Source: an uncultured Lachnospiraceae bacterium
GTDB taxonomy: Bacteria > Bacillota > Clostridia > Lachnospirales > Lachnospiraceae
Assembly (NCBI GenBank): GCA_900549995.1
Contig: URQQ01000062.1
Span: 1 to 23,732 of the forward strand
DNA length: 23,732 nt
Reading direction: 5' to 3'
Position numbers and translations under genes: made by a program. Positions 7,314 to 14,989 of the stretch are shown piece by piece; the first letter of the stretch is position 1, and every line of letters begins with the position of its first letter. The notes under the pieces are model-generated. The model was not told where the DNA came from and did not search any database. It saw only the letters and a program-made list of their open reading frames with translations.

Positions 7314-7721
7314 CTATTTATACACTACATTCTTATCAATGAACTCCAGCTTTACCACCACATACGGATAGGTTGTTTTTTCAATCACTTTTTCATCCTT
7401 GGCCGGTCCATTCAGGTTCGTATGTATATAAACTGCATTCTCAGCCTCATAACATTCTTTTACTTCAATACTGTAGCCGCTTGTCTCCTTCGCCCCATAC
7501 CCTTCAGCGATGTAAAGCCATCCCTGATCAGCATAAGTCACCTTAAATGGCTGCTGTTTCTTTTCCTCAATCATCGTCTTCAGTTCCTCGGGAACCTTGT
7601 CTTTCTCCATCACAGTGAAATCCAGGTCCTTGATCTTATCCTTATTCTCTTTCCTGACAGAGCAGCCTGAAAGAACGCACAGAATACACAGTCCAATCAC
7701 ACATGGCCATAATTTTCTCAT
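7314..7721 (-). CDS. PrcB-like lipoprotein
   Basis: 135 residues. The start at 7721 gives a textbook lipoprotein signal peptide: MRKLWPCVIGLCILCVLSGC, with lipobox LSGC and Cys20 as the lipid-attachment residue, after a GAGGA ribosome site. The upstream frame (to 7754) would add eleven polar residues and spoil the signal. The mature part resembles the PrcB C-terminal family (Treponema dentilisin complex subunit): WLYIAEGYGAKETSGYSIEV and the end block TTYPYVVVKLEFI. It would be anchored on the outer face of the membrane. It lies directly upstream of sipL, separated by 13 bases. This suggests a sporulation-time or envelope role, but the family is also found as stand-alone lipoproteins. No protease gene is near, so a protease-complex role is not supported here. 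Confidence 0.8.
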   Translation of the reverse strand: MRKLWPCVIGLCILCVLSGCSVRKENKDKIKDLDFTVMEKDKVPEELKTMIEEKKQQPFKVTYADQGWLYIAEGYGAKETSGYSIEVKECYEAENAVYIHTNLNGPAKDEKVIEKTTYPYVVVKLEFIDKNVVYK

Positions 7722-7764
7722 AGATTCCTCGCAGTTTCTTCTCCTTATCATCATATTATGTTCC

Positions 7765-7793
7765 TTGTCTTTTCATTCCCCCTCAGGTATAAT
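7765..7793 (+). promoter_or_regulatory. Predicted sigma-A promoter for malQ-plsC
   Basis: TTGTCT (7765-7770), a 17-base spacer and a perfect TATAAT (7788-7793) predict a start near 7800. That gives a leader of about 205 bases before malQ, with the structured element 7809-7931 beginning within about 10 bases of the start. The -35 matches the consensus at four of six positions. No better promoter was seen between the element and malQ. Confidence 0.55.
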
Positions 7794-7808
7794 ATTTTAT
7801 ATAAATTA

Positions 7809-7931
7809 GCCATGCACAGGAAATACCAGGCAAGACGAAACAAGCTTGCTTGTGGAGTATTGCATGATATTTCCTGTATACGGCGTTTCGCCGTACCGAA
7901 ATGCAGCGCAGCGGAATTGAGGTGGCATGGC
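7809..7931. other. Closed multi-arm structured element in the malQ leader
   Basis: An outer 7-bp pair, GCCATGC (7809-7815) with GCATGGC (7925-7931), encloses three consecutive arms. Arm 1 is a 10-bp stem ACAGGAAATA (7816-7825) / TATTTCCTGT (7868-7877), tipped by ACAAGC-TT-GCTTGT (7840-7853). Arm 2 is TACGGCG-TTT-CGCCGTA (7879-7895). Arm 3 is a weak hairpin, CCG (7896-7898) with CGG (7912-7914) plus an inner TGC/GCA. The element lies between a predicted promoter and malQ, so it may be a cis-acting RNA. Being symmetric, it could equally be a dispersed palindromic repeat; its style (GCAGCG-rich, small frames on both strands without ribosome sites) recalls 5521-5740. It does not match a riboswitch class I know. 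Confidence 0.6.
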
Positions 7932-8005
7932 GTCATCCCCTCAGACAGCAGGCAAACTTAAAAATTCAGTCTGCACTCTGATCCCGAATAAAGGAGGCCA
8001 CATTT

Positions 8006-9520
8006 ATGAGCCAGAAAAAGAAAGCAAAACCCCAAAGAATGTCCGGAATTTTACTTCACCCTACGTCTCTTCCTTCCAGATATGGAATCGGGGATCTTGG
8101 AGAGGAAGCTTATCGATTCATTGATTTTCTTGAGAAAGCCGGCCAGCACCTGTGGCAGGTTCTTCCACTCACACATACCGGGTACGGCGATTCTCCGTAC
8201 CAGAGCTTTTCCGCATTTGCCGGACAGCCGCTTCTCATCAGCCCCATGAACCTCTTCGAACTTGGTCTGGTCAGCGAAGACACACTGAACCGCTGCCCCG
8301 CGCACGATCCGGAGCATATCGATTATGGAACGATGATCCCGTATAAAACAGCCATTCTGAAAGAAGCTTACGCATCTTATAAAAAGAAACTTCCCAGAAA
8401 GCTTTCTGAGAAATTCGCCCTCTTCTGTTATGAGAATGCCTTCTGGCTTGATGATTATGCCCTATTTATGTCTCTAAAAGATGAAAATGACGGCAAAAGC
8501 TGGCTGAACTGGCAGAAACCATACCGGTCTCCGTCCAAAAAGGAAAAGACAAAACTCATGAGCCAGCTCTCTGATTCTGTCCGGTATTATCAGTTCATTC
8601 AGTTTCTGTTCTTCCGCCAGTGGAATAAGCTGAAAAAATATGCCAACAAACACGGGGTTTACATTATCGGTGATATTCCTATTTTTGTCTCCATGGACAG
8701 TGCTGATGTATGGGCAAATAAACACCTGTTCCAGCTGGATTCCAAGGGCTATCCCAATGCCGTAGCCGGAGTGCCGCCAGATTATTTCTCAGAAACAGGG
8801 CAGCTTTGGGGGAACCCGCTTTATCACTGGGCCGTTCACAAACACGAAGGATATGCCTGGTGGATTTCCCGCATCCGCAATCAGCTGGGTCTCCTGGATT
8901 ATCTGAGAATTGACCACTTCCGCGGCTTTGAAGCCTATTGGGCTGTTCCGTATGGAAGTGAAACCGCAATCGACGGCGAGTGGAAGAAAGGGCCGGACAA
9001 ATCCCTGTTCAAAGCCATCCAAAAAGAACTTGGCAAGGATCTTCCGATCATCGCCGAAGACCTCGGCATCATCACACCAGAAGTAGAAGCCCTGCGGGAT
9101 CGTTTTGGTTTCCCTGGTATGAAGATTCTTCAGTTTGCTTTTGAAAGCACCGGCGAAAGTTCTTATCTTCCGCACCAGTTCACGACGCCAAACTGTGTCT
9201 GCTATACCGGAACACACGACAATGACACGACTGCCGGATGGTTTATGACACTGAACTTGGATGCCAGGAAAAAGGTAAAAGCATACCTGCAGACAGATGG
9301 AACTGATATCAGCATGGCATTTATCCGCGCATGTCTTGGTTCCATTGCACAGATGGCCATCTTCCCGATGCAGGACGTATTAGGACTTGGCAGTGATGCA
9401 AGGATGAATACCCCCGGTGTCCCGGCAGGCAATTGGGACTGGCGCTTAAAGCAGGGCAGTTTTTCTGATACCCTGGCACAGCAGTTAAAAGAACTTACCA
9501 TATTATATGGAAGATATTAG
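8006..9520 (+). CDS. malQ: 4-alpha-glucanotransferase (amylomaltase, GH77)
   Basis: 504 residues, the usual short form of MalQ without N-terminal carbohydrate modules. It transfers alpha-1,4-glucan segments between maltodextrins in the cytoplasm. The start has the GH77 signature SGILLHPTSLPSRYGIGDLG (13-32). The catalytic nucleophile is D303 (YLRIDHFRG), the acid/base E351 (IIAEDLG) and the transition-state Asp D405 (GTHDNDTTAGW), matching D293/E340/D395 of Thermus amylomaltase. The start at 8006 follows AAAGGAGG. It is 31 bases before plsC and shares that gene's terminator. No maltodextrin transporter or phosphorylase is nearby, so its partners lie elsewhere. Confidence 0.97.
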   Translation: MSQKKKAKPQRMSGILLHPTSLPSRYGIGDLGEEAYRFIDFLEKAGQHLWQVLPLTHTGYGDSPYQSFSAFAGQPLLISPMNLFELGLVSEDTLNRCPAHDPEHIDYGTMIPYKTAILKEAYASYKKKLPRKLSEKFALFCYENAFWLDDYALFMSLKDENDGKSWLNWQKPYRSPSKKEKTKLMSQLSDSVRYYQFIQFLFFRQWNKLKKYANKHGVYIIGDIPIFVSMDSADVWANKHLFQLDSKGYPNAVAGVPPDYFSETGQLWGNPLYHWAVHKHEGYAWWISRIRNQLGLLDYLRIDHFRGFEAYWAVPYGSETAIDGEWKKGPDKSLFKAIQKELGKDLPIIAEDLGIITPEVEALRDRFGFPGMKILQFAFESTGESSYLPHQFTTPNCVCYTGTHDNDTTAGWFMTLNLDARKKVKAYLQTDGTDISMAFIRACLGSIAQMAIFPMQDVLGLGSDARMNTPGVPAGNWDWRLKQGSFSDTLAQQLKELTILYGRY

Positions 9521-9551
9521 CTAATACACTTTGGAAAGGATTCTGATACTT

Positions 9552-10286
9552 ATGTTTAGATTTATATGTGTCGTAATATTTTTAATTTCTTTCCTGATTC
9601 TCTCAATTCCGGTATTCTTCGTGGAATGGGTGATCGGGAAATTCAACCGCAGCAAAAGGGATTACAGCTCCCTGCGCATTGTACAGTGGGCATTCAAAGT
9701 CATCTTAAAAATTACGGGAGTTGACGCTACCGTCATCGGTCTGGAAAATATCCCGGACGAACCGGTTCTTTTTATCGGGAACCACCGCAGTTTTTTTGAT
9801 ATCCTTCTCACTTATTCCCGCTGCCCCCGCCTTACCGGCTATGTAGCGAAGAAAGAAATGGAGAAAATTCCTCTGCTGAGTACATGGATGAAATATCTTT
9901 ACTGCCTCTTCCTCGACCGTTCCAATCCAAAGGAAGGGCTGAAGACAATCCTGACAGGAATCGAGTATATTAAAAAAGGAATCTCCGTCTGCATCTTCCC
10001 GGAAGGTACCCGCAATAAAGGGGAAGAACTGAGCCTCCTTCCATTCCACGAAGGTTCCTTTAAAATGGCTACAAAAACGGGCTGTGCCATCGTACCGATC
10101 TCCATGAACAACACGAACGCCATCTTTGAAAAACAGTTCCCAAGAATCAGGAAAGTTCATGTTGTCATCGAATATGGCACTCCGATCTATCCGAAAGATC
10201 TCTCAGCCGAAGAGAAGAAACATATCGGAACCTACTGCCAGACCCTTATTCAGGAAACCATCACGAAAAATGCCGCTATCGTGTAA
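9552..10286 (+). CDS. plsC: 1-acyl-sn-glycerol-3-phosphate acyltransferase
   Basis: 244 residues. It acylates lysophosphatidate to phosphatidate at the inner membrane. An N-terminal membrane anchor (1-26, MFRFICVVIFLISFLILSIP) is followed by the acyltransferase motif NH78RSFFD83 (HX4D) and the substrate-binding FPEGTRNKG (149-157). A longer frame opens at a TTG at 9531, but that codon lies in front of the GGAAAGGA ribosome site; the ATG at 9552 is 11 bases past it and gives a cleaner anchor. The 31-base gap from malQ and the shared terminator suggest cotranscription, though the functions are unrelated. Confidence 0.93.
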   Translation: MFRFICVVIFLISFLILSIPVFFVEWVIGKFNRSKRDYSSLRIVQWAFKVILKITGVDATVIGLENIPDEPVLFIGNHRSFFDILLTYSRCPRLTGYVAKKEMEKIPLLSTWMKYLYCLFLDRSNPKEGLKTILTGIEYIKKGISVCIFPEGTRNKGEELSLLPFHEGSFKMATKTGCAIVPISMNNTNAIFEKQFPRIRKVHVVIEYGTPIYPKDLSAEEKKHIGTYCQTLIQETITKNAAIV

Positions 10287-10302
10287 CAGCGCCGAATCAC
10301 TG

Positions 10303-10354
10303 ACAGGAGGCTGTCATAAAATGAAAAGTCCATTTTATGACAGCCTCCTGTTTT
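10303..10354 (+). terminator. Intrinsic terminator after malQ-plsC
   Basis: A perfect 21-bp stem (arms 10303-10323 and 10331-10351, ACAGGAGGCTGTCATAAAAT and its complement) with the loop AAAAGTC is followed by TTTTAT on the plus strand. The minus strand has no T-run after the stem, so it is best assigned to malQ-plsC. It may still hinder transcription arriving from uxuB, which ends 22 bases away. Confidence 0.88.
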
Positions 10355-10375
10355 ATCACGGTATAGCCTATCTCA

Positions 10376-11989
10376 TTATTCTCCAAGGTATTTCTTAAGC
10401 GTTCTTCTGACCGCTCCCGGCCCGCTGATCTCCTCGGCAAACATCTCTTCAATCAACTCCCCGATTCCCGCTTCATACAGATCGATTCCGAAAATATTGG
10501 CATTTGACAATATCTTATGCAGTTTTCCATGACTGCTTTTTACATCTCCAAGCTGGATTCCGGATAAGACCTCTTTCAACTCCTCAAGCATTGGGTCTGA
10601 TGACAGTTCGAATGCTCTCCCCTCATCGTCAACCCCCAGCAGATATCTGCACCATCCTGCAATTGCAAGCGGAATTGCAGTGAGTTTCTTCGCATCCCCG
10701 TATCTCTCAACATAGGATTTGACTGTCTCACCATAGCGGATTCCCACCTTCTGAGATGTATCTGTCGCGATACGCTGCGGTGTATCCGGCATAAACGGAT
10801 TCGGAATCCTTACATGAATGACCTCATCTGCAAATTCTGACGGTGAAAGGATTCCCGGGTCTGTCACCACAGGCATTCCCTCTGTCAGACCGATTCTGTT
10901 GACCAGTTCTTTCAGTTGTGGGTCTTTCATCTCATCCGCAATCAGTGTATATCCCAGAACACATCCATAGACTGCAAGTGCTGTGTGAAGCGGATTCAGG
11001 CAGGTCGTAACTTTCATCCGCTCTACATTATTCACCGTCTCCCGGTCTGTCATATAGACACCAGCCTTCTCAAACGCCGGACGGCCATTTGGAAACTGAT
11101 CTTCAATGACCAGATACTGCGGGCCTTCTGCATTTACAAACGGGGCAATATATGTATTCTTAGAAGTGATGACCGGTTCCATCTCTTCGATCCCGGCTGT
11201 TTTTAGTTCCTGATACACAGACTGGGCCGGTCTCGGAGTAATCTTATCTATCATTGACCATGGAAATGACACCTTGTCTTCCGATGTAAGATATGTCAGA
11301 AATCCTTCTTCCACATACCCCTTCGCCATCCATTCCCCGGCGATGGTCAGAACGGAATCTTTCAGTTTCTCCCCATTATGTGAACAGTTATCCATCGATA
11401 CTACCGCAACCGGCGCTCCTCCTGCCTGGTAACGGACATTCAAAAGCGCACACAGAACTGCCATTGCAGATACCGGGCAGGATGGGCCATCAGCAATATC
11501 CTTCTGAATCAATGGAAAATAGTTACCGTCTGCACCTTTCAGGGCATATCCTTTTTCTGTAATTGTAAATGAAACGATCTGAAGCTCCGGATTTTTAAAG
11601 ATCTCCGTAAGCCTGCCCCACTCGTCAGCATCATCTGAGACCGCCTTCACAGCTTCCGTAAGAGACCCCAGCACCTTCTTCCCGGTAGAACCGTCTGAAT
11701 TTAATGTCACTGCAAGCACCAGATTGTCATATGGCTTGTAAATTTTATCCACCACATCAAAATCAAACGTTTCCACACAGGTAATTCCTTTGCTGCATTC
11801 TCCCTGCTCAATCAGCGTATCTGCAATTCCTCCGATAAAAATACGGAAGATATTCCCTGCGCCAAAGTGCACCCATGATGGGGATTTTTTTGTATTCTCC
11901 GCAACTTCCTCTATATTGTAGGAGGGAAGCCCAATGCGGGCCGCCTCCCATTTTTCAGTTTCCCTGATTCCCTGTAATGTAAGTTTCAT
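10376..11989 (-). CDS. uxuB: Fructuronate reductase (D-mannonate oxidoreductase)
   Basis: 537 residues, a member of the mannitol/mannonate dehydrogenase family. It reduces D-fructuronate to D-mannonate with NADH. The nucleotide-binding N-terminus contains VHFGAGNIFRIFIGGIADTL (40-59). The segment AVVSMDNCSHNGEKL (195-209) and the active-site block K326-x5-N332-x2-H335 (MKVTTCLNPLHTALA) are characteristic; the Lys-Asn-His set matches the catalytic residues of long-chain mannitol dehydrogenases. Adjacency to uxuA (3-base gap) favours mannonate over tagaturonate (UxaB) or mannitol as the product. It is the last gene of the TRAP-uxu operon and converges on plsC. No T-run terminator was seen on its own strand. 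Confidence 0.92.
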   Translation of the reverse strand: MKLTLQGIRETEKWEAARIGLPSYNIEEVAENTKKSPSWVHFGAGNIFRIFIGGIADTLIEQGECSKGITCVETFDFDVVDKIYKPYDNLVLAVTLNSDGSTGKKVLGSLTEAVKAVSDDADEWGRLTEIFKNPELQIVSFTITEKGYALKGADGNYFPLIQKDIADGPSCPVSAMAVLCALLNVRYQAGGAPVAVVSMDNCSHNGEKLKDSVLTIAGEWMAKGYVEEGFLTYLTSEDKVSFPWSMIDKITPRPAQSVYQELKTAGIEEMEPVITSKNTYIAPFVNAEGPQYLVIEDQFPNGRPAFEKAGVYMTDRETVNNVERMKVTTCLNPLHTALAVYGCVLGYTLIADEMKDPQLKELVNRIGLTEGMPVVTDPGILSPSEFADEVIHVRIPNPFMPDTPQRIATDTSQKVGIRYGETVKSYVERYGDAKKLTAIPLAIAGWCRYLLGVDDEGRAFELSSDPMLEELKEVLSGIQLGDVKSSHGKLHKILSNANIFGIDLYEAGIGELIEEMFAEEISGPGAVRRTLKKYLGE

Positions 11990-11992
11990 CTC

Positions 11993-13066
11993 TTATACTC
12001 TCTTTTCATTTTTATCGATTGCTTCCCACAGACCTTCCAGATACATGGCTCCCAGCGCCCGGTCATATAACCCATATCCCGGCATTGCCACTTCATCCCA
12101 GATCATTCTTCCGTGATCCGGGCGGATGATTCCGTCAAATCCTGTATCATACAGCGTCTTCATGACAGCATACATATCCATGGAACCGTCAGCGGACAGA
12201 TGTGCCGCCTCTTCAAAATCTTTTTCACTGTTATATTTTAAGTTTCTGACATGTGCAAATGGAATCCGGCCTTTTGCCGCTTCAATGATCCCGCAGATAT
12301 CATTTGTCTGGTTTGATCCAAGGGATCCGGTACAAAGTGTAATTCCGTTATGCGGCTTATCTACAGCCTTTAACAGTTTTACAATGTCTTCCTTACAGGT
12401 CACAATTCTTGGAAGGCCAAAGATCGGCCACGCCGGATCATCCGGATGGATTCCCATTCTGATATCATATTTTTCACACACATCCGCAATTGCTTCCAGA
12501 AAATACACAAGATTGTCAAACAGTCTGTCCGCATCCACATCCTTATATGCCTCAAAAAGACTTCTCAGTTTCTCAAGACGCTCCGGCTCCCAGCCCGGCA
12601 TCACAAAACCGTTAGACATCTTTTCCATCGTCTCCTTCATATGCTCCGGATCAATTTTATCAACAACATCCTGGTTATAAGCAAGTACCGTAGATCCATC
12701 TGCTCTTTCTCTTGCAAGATCTGTCCTCGTCCAGTCGAACACAGGCATAAAATTGTAGCATATGATATGTATTCCCGCTTTTCCAAGATTTTCAAGAGTG
12801 GTGATGTACTTTGCGATATGTTCCTCTCTTTTTTCAGTACCAATCTTGATGTCATCAGAAATGTTTACAGACTCAATTCCTGCAAGTTCAAGTCCTGCAT
12901 CTTCCACTTCCTTTTTGAGCGCAAGAATCTCTTCTTCAGTCCACACCTCTCCCGGCTGTTTTCCCATCAATGTGCTGACAACTCCTGTCACCCCGGGAAT
13001 CTGTCTGATCTGTTTCAGTGTTACACTGTCGTATCCGGGTCCGTACCAACGTAATGTCATTTCCAT
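11993..13066 (-). CDS. uxuA: Mannonate dehydratase
   Basis: 357 residues, the short Firmicutes form of UxuA (E. coli UxuA is 394). It dehydrates D-mannonate to 2-keto-3-deoxy-D-gluconate in the cytoplasm. Candidate metal ligands H207 (MGIHPDDP), C245 (TLCTGS), H272 (FAHVRN) and D317, with catalytic H318 (RPDHGR), follow the spacing of the Streptococcus suis enzyme. The upstream ATG at 13081 lies inside the ribosome site (ATGGAGGATTTAATT), so the start is the ATG at 13066, giving MEMTLRWYGPGYD. It lies between dctM (33-base gap) and uxuB (3 bases). Confidence 0.95.
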   Translation of the reverse strand: MEMTLRWYGPGYDSVTLKQIRQIPGVTGVVSTLMGKQPGEVWTEEEILALKKEVEDAGLELAGIESVNISDDIKIGTEKREEHIAKYITTLENLGKAGIHIICYNFMPVFDWTRTDLARERADGSTVLAYNQDVVDKIDPEHMKETMEKMSNGFVMPGWEPERLEKLRSLFEAYKDVDADRLFDNLVYFLEAIADVCEKYDIRMGIHPDDPAWPIFGLPRIVTCKEDIVKLLKAVDKPHNGITLCTGSLGSNQTNDICGIIEAAKGRIPFAHVRNLKYNSEKDFEEAAHLSADGSMDMYAVMKTLYDTGFDGIIRPDHGRMIWDEVAMPGYGLYDRALGAMYLEGLWEAIDKNEKRV

Positions 13067-13099
13067 AATTAAATCCTCCATCTATCAATTCATATTATT

Positions 13100-14383
13100 T
13101 TATTTTCCCAAGAAGAAACCTGCCGGAACTGTCACGAGTGCCGGGAACAGGATCATTAAAAGCAGAATAACGACTTCTGCAAGCAGGAACGGCCAAACCG
13201 CTTTTACAATCCGTTCCATGTTAATTTTGCCCGCGCTGCAGGCTACATTCAGAACTGTACCAACCGGCGGTGTCAGAAGACCAAGCACTGTATTTAAAAT
13301 GAATATAACTCCGAAATATACAACATCGATTCCTGCCGCTTTTACTGCCGGAAGCAGTACCGGAGTCAGAATCATGATCGTAGGTGTCACATCCATCGAT
13401 GTCCCGACCAGAAGCACGATCACGCAGATCACAAGCATTAAAATGACCGGATGCGCGATAAACGGAGATAATATCTTCGTCACAATCGCCGGAATGTTAC
13501 CAACTGTCATCAGCCATGAAGATACCATCGCTGCAGCCGCAAGGAACATAATGACAGAAGACGATTTTGCCGCCGATACAAGGCAGTCCATCAGCATCGT
13601 AATCTTCAGTTCCTTGTAGATGACCATCCCGACAATCAGTGCATAGACCGCTGTGATAACCCCTGCCTCTGTCGGAGTGAATTTTCCGCTTCTGAGACCG
13701 ACCAGAATAAAGATTGGAAGCAGAAGTGCCCAGAATCCATCCAGAAGCGCTTTCGCCACTTCTCTTTTACTCTGCCGTTTTGCTGTCGGAAGTTTGTCTT
13801 TTCTTGCGATAAAGAACCAGATCACACACAACGCGACTGAAAGATACACTGCCGGAGCGATTCCTGCCATGAACAGATTCGTAACCGAGACACCAGCCTG
13901 CACTCCGAAAATGATCATCGGTACGGAAGGCGGCATAATCGGAGACAGAATATTGCCTGCTGCAATCAGTCCTGTCGATTTATCCCGGTTGTATCCTGCC
14001 CTTACCATCATCGGTATTAAAATGGCGCCAAGCGCAGCTGTGGAAGCAACCGCCGAACCTACCATGCTGGCAAATAAAAGAATCGCCATGATGGAGACAT
14101 ATCCAAGACCGCCCCTTACATGTCCTACCAGGGCATTTGCCGCATTTACGATACGCTTTGTGATACCGCCCCGGTTCATGAATTCCCCTGCAAGGATAAA
14201 GAACGGCACTGCCATCATTGAGAATGAATCCGCACCCGAGAACAGGTTCTGTGAAAGTATCTGGGCATTAAACCCATTCATATATAACATCATGCAGACA
14301 CCGCTGCACAGAAGCGCAAAGCAGATCGGAAGCCCGATCAGCAAGGAGCCAATCAGCGATCCTAAAAATATTGCTAACGTCAT
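13100..14383 (-). CDS. dctM: TRAP transporter large permease (DctM-type)
   Basis: 427 residues and about a dozen hydrophobic segments, as in the catalytic membrane subunit of TRAP importers, which use a sodium gradient to bring in sugar acids captured by the periplasmic or lipid-anchored binding protein. Family signatures are NRGGITKRIVNAANALVGHV (69-88), the hairpin ILSPIMPPSVPMIIFG and GLLTPPVGTVLNVAC near the C-terminus. The stop is 33 bases before uxuA and the start is 2 bases after dctQ. The substrate is inferred from the catabolic genes, not from this protein. Long frames on the opposite strand (12762-13619, 13653-14498) are shadows of its biased codons. Confidence 0.95.
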   Translation of the reverse strand: MTLAIFLGSLIGSLLIGLPICFALLCSGVCMMLYMNGFNAQILSQNLFSGADSFSMMAVPFFILAGEFMNRGGITKRIVNAANALVGHVRGGLGYVSIMAILLFASMVGSAVASTAALGAILIPMMVRAGYNRDKSTGLIAAGNILSPIMPPSVPMIIFGVQAGVSVTNLFMAGIAPAVYLSVALCVIWFFIARKDKLPTAKRQSKREVAKALLDGFWALLLPIFILVGLRSGKFTPTEAGVITAVYALIVGMVIYKELKITMLMDCLVSAAKSSSVIMFLAAAAMVSSWLMTVGNIPAIVTKILSPFIAHPVILMLVICVIVLLVGTSMDVTPTIMILTPVLLPAVKAAGIDVVYFGVIFILNTVLGLLTPPVGTVLNVACSAGKINMERIVKAVWPFLLAEVVILLLMILFPALVTVPAGFFLGK

Positions 14384-14385
14384 GT

Positions 14386-14979
14386 TTATTTTCCTCCCTC
14401 ATCGTTCAGTCGTTTTACATACTCTTCATCAGAAAGAGCCTCTGCATTTTCCATCGCGTCTGCCGCCACATCATCGTCATCTGACACGCTCATTGTGACA
14501 ATATCCGTGATTTCTTCCGGATGTTTTACGGCATATACAATATTGGCCACAGCAAGTATTGCAATAGACACTCCTGTGATAATCCCTGCAAAATACAGAA
14601 CAGAGTATGGGATTCCAAGGGCCGCTGTCCGTGAAGCAGTATTCTGAAGCACCATTTTATAGGACCCCCGGATCAGAATACACATAATAATTGTGATTGC
14701 CGTCTGGGATACAATATACATTGCCATCTGTGCCTTTGGCTTCACTCTGGATATCAGTGTGTCCACGCCCAGATGCCCGTTTGCCCTCATGGCGCTGATC
14801 GCCCCGATATAGGTGACATAGACAAACAGATACCGTGCCACTTCCTCAGACCAGGTAAGCCCTGAATTAAAAAATGTACGGAGCACAACATTTAAAAATA
14901 CAGATAAAACCATGAGTCCGGTAAGAATACCCGTAAAGTAATCAATCCCTTTAAAAATCTTATCCATCAATTTGTTCAT
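14386..14979 (-). CDS. dctQ: TRAP transporter small permease (DctQ-type)
   Basis: 197 residues with four hydrophobic helices. The signature NVVLRTFFNSGLTWSEEVAR lies between helices 1 and 2, typical of the DctQ family that docks on the large permease. The frame extends to a TTG at 15006, but the ATG at 14979 is preferred because it follows AAGGAGAAGG and comes just after the dctP stop. The C-terminus carries an unusual acidic extension of about 40 residues (from VTMSVSDDDDVAADAMENAE to the end), beyond the last helix and on the cytoplasmic side if the usual topology holds. The function of this tail is unknown. Confidence 0.93.
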   Translation of the reverse strand: MNKLMDKIFKGIDYFTGILTGLMVLSVFLNVVLRTFFNSGLTWSEEVARYLFVYVTYIGAISAMRANGHLGVDTLISRVKPKAQMAMYIVSQTAITIIMCILIRGSYKMVLQNTASRTAALGIPYSVLYFAGIITGVSIAILAVANIVYAVKHPEEITDIVTMSVSDDDDVAADAMENAEALSDEEYVKRLNDEGGK

Positions 14980-14989
14980 AACCTTCTCC

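Noticed and set aside
7809..7931. Known riboswitch or tRNA-like gene
   Set aside because: The cloverleaf-like outline lacks tRNA invariant bases and an anticodon arm of proper size, and matches no riboswitch core I recognise.
7751..7961. Overlapping 61- to 67-codon frames on both strands before malQ
   Set aside because: They run through the structured element, lack ribosome sites and resemble no protein; symmetric repeats commonly create such frames.
9531..9551. TTG start for plsC
   Set aside because: The codon precedes the GGAAAGGA ribosome site, so it cannot be served by it; the ATG at 9552 can.
12762..14498. Long plus-strand frames opposite uxuA and dctM (285 and 281 codons)
   Set aside because: They are antisense to well-supported genes, have no ribosome site and read as low-complexity Ser/Thr/Ile-rich sequence typical of shadow frames.
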